Part shown: in pieces, positions 25,852 through 34,539 of the stretch
How positions within the stretch are numbered: the stretch's first letter is position 1
How the letters are laid out: each line of letters opens with the position of its first letter
Source: N074bin45 sp039587475
GTDB lineage: Bacteria > Gemmatimonadota > Gemmatimonadetes > Gemmatimonadales > GWC2-71-9
Assembly: GCA_039587475.1 (NCBI GenBank)
Contig: JBDHIK010000007.1
Location: 9,327-73,326, forward strand
Direction: 5' to 3'
DNA: 64,000 nucleotides
Translations under genes and position numbers: made by a program
Notes under the pieces: model-generated
Seen by the model: the letters and a program-made list of their open reading frames with translations, nothing else
Database searches by the model: none
What the model was told of the DNA's origin: nothing

Positions 25852-26682
25852 GCCCGACGCCTGTTGGAGATAGGGTCCCGGATCGGCTTCCTTGCGGCCG
25901 CGTAGTGCGGCGATGAGGTAGGCGCCGGTCAGGATCAGCGCCACACTGGTGAGTTGTGCCAGCGTGAAGGAGCCGAACATGCGGTCGTCCTTGGCGCGGA
26001 GGAACTCGACCAGGAACCGCTCCATGCCGGCGAATACCAAGTACAGTCCGAACAGCCAGCCCGTGCCGCCTTCACGACGCCGAAGTGACCACAAGAGCGC
26101 GAACGCCCCCAACATGAGCGCCACCTCGTACAGTTGGGTGGGATGCACCGCCAGTACGGTGGTCGGGTCGACGCCTTCCGGGATGGGTATCCCGAACAGG
26201 CGGTTCATGTTGTCAGCCGTGGATGGCGGGAGACCCTGGGGGAAGCGCACTGCCCAGGCAACGTCCGTCGGGCGCCCGTAGTCGTCGTTGACCAGGAAAC
26301 AGCCGACCCGCCCGAGAGCGTAGGCTGCGGCCAGGGATGGCGCCACCAGTTGTGCCGTCCAGCGGGTCGGCACCTTGAGGCGGATGCCGTTCAGGATGAC
26401 GGCGAGGGTCCCCCCGATGAAGCCGCCGTACCACACCAGACCGCCGCGTGAGAACAGGGCCTGCGGGTCGCCGGTCAGCCCCACATACCACAGCTTGGCG
26501 CCGACGATGCCGCCGATGACTGCCGCGACGACGATTTCTCCGGCGTAGTCTTCTCGCAGACCCCGGCGCCGCAACTCGAGTCCGATGAGCCAGCCTCCCA
26601 TGAGGAAGCCGACCATCATCATGATGCCATAGCCGGTGATCTGGAGCGGGCCGACGTTGAAGATGATGGGATAGACCGTCAT
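25846..26682 (-). CDS. lgt: Prolipoprotein diacylglyceryl transferase
   Basis: 278 residues from an ATG at 26682 that overlaps the tsaD stop as ATGA. Seven hydrophobic segments are visible. The Lgt signature region reads GRVGCFLVNDDYGRP, with the catalytic-site Arg and Asn, preceded by GGLVWYGGFIGG and followed by HPTQLYE and RFLVEFLRAKDD. It transfers diacylglycerol from phosphatidylglycerol to the lipobox Cys of prelipoproteins in the inner membrane; the lipoprotein at 39938-40378 is one expected client. It is the last gene of the long minus-strand housekeeping run. Confidence 0.95.
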   Translation of the reverse strand: MTVYPIIFNVGPLQITGYGIMMMVGFLMGGWLIGLELRRRGLREDYAGEIVVAAVIGGIVGAKLWYVGLTGDPQALFSRGGLVWYGGFIGGTLAVILNGIRLKVPTRWTAQLVAPSLAAAYALGRVGCFLVNDDYGRPTDVAWAVRFPQGLPPSTADNMNRLFGIPIPEGVDPTTVLAVHPTQLYEVALMLGAFALLWSLRRREGGTGWLFGLYLVFAGMERFLVEFLRAKDDRMFGSFTLAQLTSVALILTGAYLIAALRGRKEADPGPYLQQASGA

Positions 26683-27749
26683 GCCGTCTTCGAATCCTGT
26701 AGGAGGTGAACCAGTCCGGGAATCGGGAGCCGGTCCGACGGCTCCAGGTCCCACTCGCTGCGCTCGCCGCGCGCCAGACGCCAGGCGCCGGCGGCGGCGA
26801 TCATGGCGGCGTTGTCGGTGTTGAGTCTCGGACTCGCCACGGTGACACGAGCCGAGTCACCGAGCCGGTCGGTCATTCGGGACACAAGTGCCGAGTTGCA
26901 GGCGACGCCGCCACCGAGGGTGACGTGCCGGTAACCTAACAGCCTGGCAGCATCGGCCGTCTTTTCGACCAGGGTCTCGATGGCGGCATCCTGGAACCCG
27001 CGAGCCAGGTGGGCCCGGTCCCGCTCGAGATCGTCGCTCTTGTGGATGGCCCTGAGCACGGCGGTCTTGAGGCCACTGAACGAAAAGGCGAAGCGGTGTG
27101 GGCCGTCCCGGCCGAGATCCTTGAGCATCGGACGGGGGAAGTCATACCGTGCCGGGTCGCCCTCTGCGGCGATCCGCTCGATCTCCGGACCGCCTGGGTA
27201 CCCCAGGCCGAGCAGCTTGGCGACTTTGTCGAATGCCTCGCCGGCCGCGTCGTCCAGGGTCTGACCCAACAGGCGGTAGCTGCCCCAGGCCTGCACGTCG
27301 AGCAACATGGTATGGCCGCCGCTCACGAGCAGGCTGACGAATGGCGGTTCCAGGTCCGGATGCTCGAGCGTCGGGGCGAACAGATGCCCTTCCATGTGAT
27401 TGACGCCCAGAAACGGCACCCCGAGGGTGTAGCCGAGCGTCTTGCCGTACATGACACCTACCAACAGGGCCCCAACCAATCCTGGCCCGGCCGTGACGGC
27501 GATGCCGTCGATGTCCTCCGCGCGCACCCCGGCGTCGGCCATGGCCTGATCGACGACCGCGGTAATGGCCTTGAGATGCTCCCGACTCGCCAGCTCGGGG
27601 ACCACGCCCCCGAAGAGCCGGTGAATGTCCTGTGACAGGATGACGAGACCGGCCAGCGGGTCGGGGTCACCGGGACGCAGCACCGCGGCCGAGGTTTCGT
27701 CGCAACTGGTCTCGATGCCGAGAACGCAGCGCGGAGTGGTGGGGGGCAC
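26679..27749 (-). CDS. tsaD: tRNA N6-threonylcarbamoyladenosine transferase TsaD
   Basis: 356 residues, starting LGIETSCDETSAAVL, with metal ligands His118 and His122 in NHMEGH. LLVSGGHTML, GEAFDKVAKLLGLGYPGGP and TDNAAMI near the C terminus are the ASKHA-fold hallmarks. With TsaB and TsaE (not in the window) it attaches the threonylcarbamoyl group to A37 of ANN-decoding tRNAs. The gene sits 21 nt after tlpA and overlaps lgt. Confidence 0.96.
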   Translation of the reverse strand: MPPTTPRCVLGIETSCDETSAAVLRPGDPDPLAGLVILSQDIHRLFGGVVPELASREHLKAITAVVDQAMADAGVRAEDIDGIAVTAGPGLVGALLVGVMYGKTLGYTLGVPFLGVNHMEGHLFAPTLEHPDLEPPFVSLLVSGGHTMLLDVQAWGSYRLLGQTLDDAAGEAFDKVAKLLGLGYPGGPEIERIAAEGDPARYDFPRPMLKDLGRDGPHRFAFSFSGLKTAVLRAIHKSDDLERDRAHLARGFQDAAIETLVEKTADAARLLGYRHVTLGGGVACNSALVSRMTDRLGDSARVTVASPRLNTDNAAMIAAAGAWRLARGERSEWDLEPSDRLPIPGLVHLLQDSKTA

Positions 27750-27770
27750 GGGGGCGGGGAGGGAGTCGTG

Positions 27771-28307
27771 TCAGGGGGAAGGCTGGTCGAGCAGCCGCTC
27801 GATCAGCCCGGTGTTCACCGGCGCGGCCCAGTCATGCCATCCGATGACACGCTTCACCACCACGCCGTTGCGGTCCAGCAGAAAGCTCTCGGGGACGCCC
27901 GTGGTCTGGTAGGCCAGTTGAATACGCATGCTCTGGTCGTGCAGCAGGTCGAACGTGAGGCCCAGCTCCTCACCGAAGGCGATGACTTTGTCGCGGTCTC
28001 CGTCGTCGATGCTGACGGCGGCGATACGAAAGCCACGATCCTTGAGTTGCTCGTACGCTTGCTGCATCGAGGGCATTTCCAGGCGGCACGGGGCGCACCA
28101 GGTGGCCCAGATGTTCACCAGGGTGACCGACCCGGCGTACTCGTCGCGCAGGGAAACCGAGTCGCCGCTTGCCAGGTCGACCATGCGGTAATCGGGTGCC
28201 TTGCTTCCCACCGAGACGGCGGGGTCAGGGGAGAAGCGGATCATCATGGCGGTCACGGTCCCCATGACCAGGATGACCATTCCGACGGAAAACCACTGCT
28301 TGGACAT
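27771..28307 (-). CDS. TlpA/ResA-type membrane-anchored thiol-disulfide oxidoreductase
   Basis: 178 residues: an N-terminal signal anchor (residues 5-23) and then a thioredoxin fold. The WCAPC active site has Cys71 and Cys74 in IWATWCAPCRLEMP, and the cis-Pro region reads TTGVPESFLL. Facing the periplasm, such proteins reduce disulfides, often in cytochrome c maturation, or act as AhpC/TSA-like peroxidases. It could prepare the CxxCH site of the cytochrome c domain encoded nearby, but nothing ties them directly. GAGAAGGG precedes the ATG at 28307; the upstream open frame is not used. Confidence 0.88.
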   Translation of the reverse strand: MSKQWFSVGMVILVMGTVTAMMIRFSPDPAVSVGSKAPDYRMVDLASGDSVSLRDEYAGSVTLVNIWATWCAPCRLEMPSMQQAYEQLKDRGFRIAAVSIDDGDRDKVIAFGEELGLTFDLLHDQSMRIQLAYQTTGVPESFLLDRNGVVVKRVIGWHDWAAPVNTGLIERLLDQPSP

Positions 28308-28323
28308 TCGGTGCCCTTCTCGA

Positions 28324-28989
28324 TCAGACTTGGACGGAGCAGGCGCCCCGCAACGCGTGAACGGCGGCCCCGGGATCTTCCCGGCCGAAGACGGCGGTCC
28401 CGGCCACGAACGTGTCGGCGCCGGCGTCCCAGGCGCCGCGGATCGTCTCAACCGTGATGCCGCCGTCGACTTCTATTCTGGCCGAACTGTTTCCCCGGTC
28501 CAGGAGTTCCCGGACCCGCGCGATCTTCCGTGTCGACGCCGGCAGATACTGCTGGCCTCCGTACCCCGGGTTGACCGACATCACCAGGATCAGGTCGAGG
28601 TCATCCAGGACTTCCTCGGCCCACACCACGGGAGTTGCCGGGTTGAGAGCCAGCCCCGCCTTCATGCCGGCGGCTCGGATGGACGCCAGATGGCGCTGTA
28701 CGTGTATCGTCGCTTCGGGGTGGAAAGTAAACACGTCTGCCCCGGCCTCGGCGTACTCCTGAATATACCGCTCGGGGCGGTCCACCATGAGGTGGACGTC
28801 CAGCGGTCGGTCGGTCATGGCCCGGAGCGCGCGGACCATGTTGGCGCCGAAGGTAATGGGCGGGACGAACCGGCCATCCATGACGTCAACATGAATCCAG
28901 TCGGCTCCGCCACCGACGGCAGCGTCGACCTGCTCACGCAGCCGTCCCAGGTCGGCGCTCAAGACGCTCGGTGCGATACAGGGCTTCAT
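28324..28989 (-). CDS. rpe: Ribulose-phosphate 3-epimerase
   Basis: 221-residue TIM-barrel enzyme. Metal and catalytic residues lie in APSVLSADLGRL, IHVDVMDGRFVPPITFG, DVHLMVDRPE, MSVNPGYGGQ and EVDGGIT. It interconverts ribulose 5-phosphate and xylulose 5-phosphate in the pentose phosphate pathway. The start overlaps the PASTA gene stop by 4 nt, a coupling often seen between rpe, rsmB and PASTA genes in bacteria. Confidence 0.96.
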   Translation of the reverse strand: MKPCIAPSVLSADLGRLREQVDAAVGGGADWIHVDVMDGRFVPPITFGANMVRALRAMTDRPLDVHLMVDRPERYIQEYAEAGADVFTFHPEATIHVQRHLASIRAAGMKAGLALNPATPVVWAEEVLDDLDLILVMSVNPGYGGQQYLPASTRKIARVRELLDRGNSSARIEVDGGITVETIRGAWDAGADTFVAGTAVFGREDPGAAVHALRGACSVQV

Positions 28990-29771
28990 GGCGATGTCCG
29001 AGAGAAGATGAGATCCACGCGCCCCTCCATCGGCGCTCGGGTACCCGGGGCCGGCCGCTGCTCGACCACGCGGCCAGGCTCCACGGAGGTGGTGGGACGT
29101 TCCATGACCCGTCCCACATGCAAGCCCGCTTCATCGAGGCGGTTCCACGCCTCCCGGTGCGTCATGCCCACGACGTCGGGAACCGGAATCACGGCCGGAC
29201 CCTGACTGACCACCAACGTTACGCTGGATCCTGGGACCCGGGCCACTCCGGCAGCGGGTCTGGTGACCACGATGGTCCCCAGGTCGGACATGGCGGCGAT
29301 GCTGTCGGTGCGGCCCACTTCGAATCCCGCCGCGATCACCAGTTCCACCGCCAGGGACGCGTCCAGGCCCACCACATCGGGCACCGGGACCGCCGACGGG
29401 CCACCGCTCAAGGTCAGGCTGACCACCGCGCCCGAAGGAACCTCCATCGCCGGCGGCGGGTCCTGCCAGGTGACCGTGCCGGCCGGCGCCGTCAGGTGCG
29501 GCTCCGTGGCCACGACCCGGCCGCGCAGTCCGGCGGCCTCCAACCGCTCCTCCGCCTCCGGCTGGGCCAAGTCGAGCACCCGCGGCACACTCGGATCGGA
29601 AGCCAGCATCGGTTCCGGGAACAACCACACGGCGGTGACAAGATACCCCAGCAGGGCTGCGCCTGCGAGCCATGGCCAAGCGCTCCGAAAGGTCCCCTCG
29701 GGAATCCTGAGCCGGGGCATCCGAATGGGTTTCCGGCGCCGGAGCGGCGGGAGGTGGCGACGGACCTTCAC
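28986..29771 (-). CDS. Membrane-anchored protein with three PASTA domains
   Basis: 261 residues: a basic cytoplasmic N terminus (MKVRRHLPPLRRRK), one membrane helix at about 32-52, then three PASTA repeats at roughly 60-128, 130-196 and 197-261. Each shows the VPDVVGL...A...L...G pattern or a close variant. PASTA domains bind muropeptides or uncross-linked peptidoglycan and are usually attached to Ser/Thr kinases or PBPs; here no kinase or transpeptidase domain is present. It overlaps rsmB and rpe by 4 nt each. It is probably a cell-wall sensor or scaffold whose partner is elsewhere. Confidence 0.85.
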   Translation of the reverse strand: MKVRRHLPPLRRRKPIRMPRLRIPEGTFRSAWPWLAGAALLGYLVTAVWLFPEPMLASDPSVPRVLDLAQPEAEERLEAAGLRGRVVATEPHLTAPAGTVTWQDPPPAMEVPSGAVVSLTLSGGPSAVPVPDVVGLDASLAVELVIAAGFEVGRTDSIAAMSDLGTIVVTRPAAGVARVPGSSVTLVVSQGPAVIPVPDVVGMTHREAWNRLDEAGLHVGRVMERPTTSVEPGRVVEQRPAPGTRAPMEGRVDLIFSRTSP

Positions 29772-31069
29772 GTCTCTTCCCGTCTCAGCCGCACCGCATA
29801 GGCCCCGTCCATCCCGTGCCGCTGGGGGAGGATCATCAAGTCGCCGGCAACCGTGCCCATCCCGTCGGGCAGGTCCAACGCCGGGTCGCGCCGGAAGTCG
29901 GGACGGGTGGCCAGGAACCGTTCCACTTGTCGTTCATTTTCCTCTGTTTCGAGCGAACATGTGGCGTAAACTAACAGACCGCCGGGTCGGACCGCCTTGG
30001 CGGCACCGGCCAAGATCCTGGCCTGAGTCTGCACCATATGCCCTACGTCTTCAGGCTGGATCCGGTGACGGGCGTCGGGATGGCGGGCAAGCGTGCCGGT
30101 GGCCGTGCACGGGGCATCGACCAGCACGGCGTCGACCTGCCGGACCGGTGGCATGGCGCCATCCGCCACGACGATGGCATAATGGCCCGCACCCGCCCGG
30201 GCCAGATTGGATCGCAGTCGATCGAGTCGACCGCGGCGCCACTCGGCGGCAATCACGAAACGCGCAGATCGTGTCAAGACGATGGCCTTCCCACCTGGCG
30301 CGGCGCACACGTCCAGCACGGTGCGGCCCTCGGGAATTGCGGCGAAGCGGAGCACCCAGGCCTGGGCCGGGTCCTGGACGATGAAGGCACCCTCGGGATA
30401 CCCGGGAAACGAAGCCGGCCGGCCACCCGCCACGACCAGGCCGGCACCCCCGGGGAGTTCCGAGACGGCGATGCCGCCCGTTTCGAGGCGTGACCGAATG
30501 TGGCCCAAGGACTCCCGGCCAGCCTGCAGCACCAGCGGTGGGCGTTGGTTGTTCCAGGACAAGAGCGCCCTCGTGGCCGGCGCACCGAACCGATCCAACC
30601 AGCGCGCGACCAACCATTCGGGGTGAGAAAACTCCGCGGCCAGGCCGGTGGCGCCGGGTGCCACCGCTGGGGTCGGGGCCGTCCTTGCGACCCGCCTCAG
30701 GACCGCATTGACGAATCCCGCCTGGCCCTTGCCGCCCGACGCGCGTGCCAACTCGACGCTGGTGGATACCGCCGCATGCGGAGGAACCCGATCGAGATGA
30801 CGCATCTGGTAGGCGCCGATCCGAAGGATGTCCTTGATCTCTGGAGGGACGGAGTCCCATCCCTGCCGGGCAAAGGGCCCCAGGGTGGCGTCGATGTCCC
30901 CTTGATGCCTCAGGACCCCGGCGGCGACCTCGTGAGCGAATCGTCGGTCTCTGTCGCTGAGATGCTCTGGAAGGTGATCCAGCGCCCGATCGAACGGCGC
31001 GCCCTGCCGAACGGCCTCGAGGATGGCGAGCGCCGCCCTTCGCGGGGCCGTACCGTCGGACGCTCCCAC
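29768..31069 (-). CDS. rsmB: 16S rRNA (cytosine(967)-C5)-methyltransferase RsmB
   Basis: 433 residues from a GTG start. N-terminal NusB-like helical domain (about 1-150), then a NOL1/NOP2/Sun methyltransferase domain. The latter has SAM-binding VLDVCAAPGGKAI, DAPCTATGTLARHPD (the release Cys in the PC motif) and ATCSLETEENE (the catalytic Cys in the TCS motif). It methylates C967 of 16S rRNA. It is flanked by thiG (12 nt upstream) and the PASTA gene (overlap). Confidence 0.94.
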   Translation of the reverse strand: MGASDGTAPRRAALAILEAVRQGAPFDRALDHLPEHLSDRDRRFAHEVAAGVLRHQGDIDATLGPFARQGWDSVPPEIKDILRIGAYQMRHLDRVPPHAAVSTSVELARASGGKGQAGFVNAVLRRVARTAPTPAVAPGATGLAAEFSHPEWLVARWLDRFGAPATRALLSWNNQRPPLVLQAGRESLGHIRSRLETGGIAVSELPGGAGLVVAGGRPASFPGYPEGAFIVQDPAQAWVLRFAAIPEGRTVLDVCAAPGGKAIVLTRSARFVIAAEWRRGRLDRLRSNLARAGAGHYAIVVADGAMPPVRQVDAVLVDAPCTATGTLARHPDARHRIQPEDVGHMVQTQARILAGAAKAVRPGGLLVYATCSLETEENERQVERFLATRPDFRRDPALDLPDGMGTVAGDLMILPQRHGMDGAYAVRLRREET

Positions 31070-31081
31070 CCGGCCCGCGCT

Positions 31082-31900
31082 CTAGCTGCTCTGTTCGTCG
31101 AGCATCCCGGACCCGGGGCTCGAGGGGACGGCGATCTCCCGTCGCGGCATTCTGCCAGCCAGATAGGCCAGCCGGCCGGCGGCCACCGCGTGACGCATGG
31201 CATGGCCCATTGCCGGCGGGTGATCGGCTTCTGCCAATGCGGTGTTCATGAGGATGCCGTCGACGCCCTGTTCCATCGTCAGGCAAGCGTCGGACGCGGT
31301 GCCGACCCCGGCATCGACGATGACCGGCACGGCCAGGCGCTGCTTGATGGTCCGAATGCCGTATGGGCTCAGAAGCCCCAGGCCACTCCCGATCGGCGAC
31401 GCCAGAGGCATCACGGCCGCGGCGCCGGCGTCCTCGAGCTTGAGCGCCGTGATGAGGTCGTCGTTGGTATACGCCAATACGACGAAGCCCTCTGCCGCCA
31501 GGGTCTTGGTGGCCTCCAGCAGGCCCTCCACGTCAGGCAGCAGCGTGTCCTTGTCCCCGATGACTTCCAGTTTGACGAAGTCGTTGAACCCGGCCTCACG
31601 GGCCAACCGGGCATAACGCACCGCCTCGGCGGCCGAGTAGCATCCGGCCGTATTGGCCAAGAGGAACCACCGGTCGGGGTCGAGCACGTGCAGGAGACTC
31701 TCTTCGTTGGACCGGTCCAGGTCGACACGGCGTACGGCGACGGTCACGACCTCCGCGCCGCTGCTTTCCAGCGTTGCGAGCATCTCCGCCGATGTCCGGT
31801 ACTTGCCGGTACCGACCAGGAGCCTGGAGGTGAACTGTTGGCCGCCGATGGTCAGCGGTTGATCCAACTCGACGCGAGGTGGTTGCGCGGTAGACGTCAT
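31082..31900 (-). CDS. thiG: Thiazole synthase
   Basis: 272 residues: LLVGTGKY near the start, TVAVRRVDLDR, the Schiff-base lysine in FVKLEVIGD, PDVEGLLEATKTL, and phosphate-binding MPLASPIGSGLGL and VIVDAGVGTASDA. It condenses 1-deoxyxylulose 5-phosphate, dehydroglycine and the ThiS thiocarboxylate into the thiazole of thiamine. A strong AAGGAG site precedes the ATG. No TPP riboswitch is visible upstream of the thi genes. ThiH/ThiO, ThiF, ThiC and ThiD are not in the window. Confidence 0.95.
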   Translation of the reverse strand: MTSTAQPPRVELDQPLTIGGQQFTSRLLVGTGKYRTSAEMLATLESSGAEVVTVAVRRVDLDRSNEESLLHVLDPDRWFLLANTAGCYSAAEAVRYARLAREAGFNDFVKLEVIGDKDTLLPDVEGLLEATKTLAAEGFVVLAYTNDDLITALKLEDAGAAAVMPLASPIGSGLGLLSPYGIRTIKQRLAVPVIVDAGVGTASDACLTMEQGVDGILMNTALAEADHPPAMGHAMRHAVAAGRLAYLAGRMPRREIAVPSSPGSGMLDEQSS

Positions 31901-31926
31901 GGTTGAGCTCCTTCCCCCGGAGTCGG

Positions 31927-32136
31927 CTAGCCACCGCCGACGAAATGGACGATTTCGATCCGGTCGCCCTCTGCCAGGTGCGCGTCATCCAGTTGCGGTC
32001 GCCGGATGATGCGTTGGTTGATCTCGACGACGACCCCCCTGGGGTCGAGTTCGAGGTGTTCGAGCAGGCGTCGAGCCGTGGCGGGGGCCGGCACCTGGCG
32101 GGACGCTCCGTTGACGATCACCGTGAGTTCATTCAT
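31927..32136 (-). CDS. thiS: Sulfur carrier protein ThiS
   Basis: 69 residues with a ubiquitin-like beta-grasp pattern, VVVEINQRIIRR in the middle and HFVGGG at the end. The terminal Gly is adenylated and converted to a thiocarboxylate that donates sulfur to ThiG. The start overlaps the thiE/tenI end by 8 nt; thiG follows after 26 nt. Confidence 0.93.
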   Translation of the reverse strand: MNELTVIVNGASRQVPAPATARRLLEHLELDPRGVVVEINQRIIRRPQLDDAHLAEGDRIEIVHFVGGG

Positions 32137-32755
32137 CGTCGTTCATCCAGGGCTGGAGCAGCGCCAGGGTGGCCTTGCCGGCGTCGGCTACCCCCCACAG
32201 AGCCGACACCGCCGCCACCCCGTAGGCCCCTGCCGCACGGACCTCGTGGGCTCGCTCGGGCGTCATCCCTCCGATGGCGATGATCGGGAGGCCGAGGCCG
32301 GCCATGTTCTCGATGGCCGACAGCCCGAGAGCCGGCCGATCGGGGTGGGACGATGATGGAAAGATAGTACCGACGAGCAGGAAGTCGGCGCCCTCTTCGA
32401 CGGCGTGTTCGCCTTCCCGGTGACTGTGCACCGAGGCCCCGATCCACCCGCGGACGAACACCCTCCGCGCGTCGCGAAGCCCGAGGTCGCCGGCCCCCAG
32501 TTGCACGCCATGGGCTCCGATCGCCTGGGCGATGTCCGGTCGCGCATTGACGAAGACCGAGGCCTCCGGTGGCCGTGCGTGCGCCATCATGCGGTTGGCC
32601 GTCTCGGTGAGGGCGCGATCGGTGCCGGTTCGATCTCTGGCGTGCACCGCCACGGCCGGTCCCGCAGCGGCGATGGCGGCCAGGCGAATCCGGAACTTGG
32701 GATCTTCCAGGGCGGCCCGGTCGGTTACGGCGTGGACACGGGGGAGTGGTCTCAC
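32129..32755 (-). CDS. ThiE/TenI-family protein; TenI-like thiazole tautomerase is as likely as thiamine-phosphate synthase
   Basis: 208 residues from a GTG that overlaps the fmt stop (GTGA). TIM barrel with VFVNARPDIAQAIGAHGVQL, IGASVHS, DFLLVGTIFPSSSHPDRPALGL and PIIAIGGMTPERA. The SVHS and FPSSSHP segments and the Gln in GVQL resemble TenI, the aromatising thiazole tautomerase acting right after ThiG. Canonical ThiE has NDRVDLA and GVHVGQDD, and the usual Asp pair is here GAGD. Its position before thiS-thiG fits either role. The assignment rests on motif recall; a phylogeny would decide. Confidence 0.85.
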   Translation of the reverse strand: MRPLPRVHAVTDRAALEDPKFRIRLAAIAAAGPAVAVHARDRTGTDRALTETANRMMAHARPPEASVFVNARPDIAQAIGAHGVQLGAGDLGLRDARRVFVRGWIGASVHSHREGEHAVEEGADFLLVGTIFPSSSHPDRPALGLSAIENMAGLGLPIIAIGGMTPERAHEVRAAGAYGVAAVSALWGVADAGKATLALLQPWMNDDE

Positions 32756-33675
32756 TCCAGGATCTGCCCTACCAGGTCGTCATGGCCGCGTACCCAGTCC
32801 GCGGTTTGCAGCCGGCGCTTGCCGGCGGGCTGCACTTCCCGGATGGATACTGCGCCGCTGCCGCAGGCAATGAGGAGGCGGTCGTCAGCGGCCAGGATGG
32901 TCCCCGGTTCCGCCGTGGCCTGAAGGGCCTCGCCCCGGAAGAGTTTGATGGGGCCTTCGCCCAGTTGTCCCCAGGCGCCCGGGGCCGGATCGTAGGCCAG
33001 CGTCTGGCGGGCAATTCGGTCGGACGATTCTCGCCAGTCGATGCGGGCTGCCGGACGGGTCACCTTCGGGGCGTATGTGACCGCGCGTTCGTCTTGGCGG
33101 ACGAACTCCGCCGATCCTCCTTCGAGCGTTTCGAGGGCCGTGGTCAGCCCCATGGCGCCGAGTTCGGCGAGTCGCGGGGACAGTTCACCCGCGGTCTCCC
33201 CGGGTCGGATCGTTGCCTGCAACTGATGCAGCACAGGACCGGTGTCCATGCCGGCTTCCATCTGCATGATGCTGATTCCGGTAACCGGGTCACCATCCAG
33301 GATGGCTTGCTGGATGGGAGCGGCGCCGCGCCAGCGTGGCAACAACGAGGCGTGCACGTTGAGCATGCCGAGTGTCGGAAGCCCCAGCACTTCCGGCTGG
33401 AGAATGTGGCCGTAGGCGACGACCACCCCGATCCCGGCTTTCATGCGCTTGAGGGACGCGAAAAACAGGTCGCCCGTGGGCCGGTCCGGCTGAAGAACCG
33501 GCAATTCCAGCTCGAGGGCCAGCGCTTTGACGGGGGGAGCGATCAGTGCCGACCGGGAGCGACCTCGAGGCCGGTCGGGCTGGGTGACGACCCCGACGAT
33601 CTCATGGCCTTCCTCGACCAGTCGTCGGAGCGTGGGTACGGCGAAATCCGGGGTACCGAAGAAGACGACACGCAT
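32752..33675 (-). CDS. fmt: Methionyl-tRNA formyltransferase
   Basis: 307 residues from the ATG at 33675, which overlaps the def stop by one base; the longer frame upstream lies within def. N-terminal formyltransferase domain with VVFFGTPDFAVPTLR, VTQPDRPRGR, the folate-site NVHASLLPRWRGAAPIQ and MDTGPVL, then a C-terminal OB-like domain. It formylates initiator Met-tRNA from 10-formyl-THF and pairs with def for N-terminal processing. Confidence 0.95.
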   Translation of the reverse strand: MRVVFFGTPDFAVPTLRRLVEEGHEIVGVVTQPDRPRGRSRSALIAPPVKALALELELPVLQPDRPTGDLFFASLKRMKAGIGVVVAYGHILQPEVLGLPTLGMLNVHASLLPRWRGAAPIQQAILDGDPVTGISIMQMEAGMDTGPVLHQLQATIRPGETAGELSPRLAELGAMGLTTALETLEGGSAEFVRQDERAVTYAPKVTRPAARIDWRESSDRIARQTLAYDPAPGAWGQLGEGPIKLFRGEALQATAEPGTILAADDRLLIACGSGAVSIREVQPAGKRRLQTADWVRGHDDLVGQILE

Positions 33676-34211
33676 CAGGACCTCGCGGTCGATCCCGCCG
33701 TCACCTCCAGAAGGTGGTTGGGTGTGTCCTTGCCGCTTTTCTTCCATCGCTTGGTCAGCAAGCGCCGCTTGAGGGGGCTCAACCGGTCGAGAAACAACAC
33801 ACCATCGAGGTGATCCATCTCATGCTGGATCGCTCGTGCCTTGATGCCGTCTGCCTCGAGCCGGTACGAGGTCCCCGTTTCATCGAGGGCCTCGATCATG
33901 ATCCTGGCGGGTCGCGTCACGTCCGCATAGATGTCGGGGATGGACAGGCAGCCCTCCTCGGCGGAATCCTTGCCTTCGGCAGACACGATCTTCGGGTTGA
34001 TGAGGACGAATCGGTCGTCGTCGATCCCGACCACGGCGACGCGTCGTGCGATGCCGACTTGATTGGCGGCTAGTCCGATCCCTTCCGCAGCGTCCATGGT
34101 CTCGAACAAGTCGGCCACGAAGGACCGCACCTCGTCGTCCACGGTGTCCACGTCGGCGCTCTGCTCGCGCAAGACGGGTGAGCCGAGCAGATGGATCGGC
34201 AGCAACGCCAT
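33675..34211 (-). CDS. def: Peptide deformylase
   Basis: 178 residues with all three motifs: GIGLAANQ (45-51), EEGCLS (metal ligand Cys88) and QHEMDHLDG (His130, catalytic Glu131, His134). It removes the formyl group from nascent proteins. Coupled to fmt by a TGATG overlap; yajC ends one base upstream. Confidence 0.96.
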   Translation of the reverse strand: MALLPIHLLGSPVLREQSADVDTVDDEVRSFVADLFETMDAAEGIGLAANQVGIARRVAVVGIDDDRFVLINPKIVSAEGKDSAEEGCLSIPDIYADVTRPARIMIEALDETGTSYRLEADGIKARAIQHEMDHLDGVLFLDRLSPLKRRLLTKRWKKSGKDTPNHLLEVTAGSTARS

Positions 34212-34212
34212 C

Positions 34213-34539
34213 TTACCGGCTTCCTCCTGGCGCCACCGCGTCGCCCACCTGGACGATCTTCTGCCGGTGGATGAGCAGTTCCGAGGCCCCGCTCGTGACC
34301 GTAACGGTGGTGCCGTCGATCTTGGATACGGTACCCATGAGGCCGCCGGACGTCACGATGTCGTCGCCCTTCTTGAGATTCTCGAGAAGAGCCTCGTGCT
34401 TCTTGCGTGCCTGGGACTGGGGCCGGATGATCAGGAAATAGAACACCACGCCGATGAGGCCGAGTTGCACGATCAGCATGGACGCACCCATTCCTTGTCC
34501 ACCCTGGAGCGCCAGTAGATGCAGCGTTGTCATTGTCAC
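34213..34539 (-). CDS. yajC: Preprotein translocase subunit YajC
   Basis: 108 residues: one N-terminal membrane helix (about 20-38) ending in YFLIIRPQSQARKKHEALL, the YajC signature. A small cytoplasmic domain with LKKGDDIVTSGGLMGTVSKI follows. It associates with SecDF and the SecYEG channel. It overlaps tgt by ATGA, the usual queA-tgt-yajC order; secD/secF do not follow here, since def comes next. Confidence 0.94.
   Translation of the reverse strand: MTMTTLHLLALQGGQGMGASMLIVQLGLIGVVFYFLIIRPQSQARKKHEALLENLKKGDDIVTSGGLMGTVSKIDGTTVTVTSGASELLIHRQKIVQVGDAVAPGGSR

Noticed and set aside
32756..33700. Search for a TPP riboswitch serving the thi genes
   Set aside because: The thi genes overlap fmt and have no leader; no THI-box sequence was seen.
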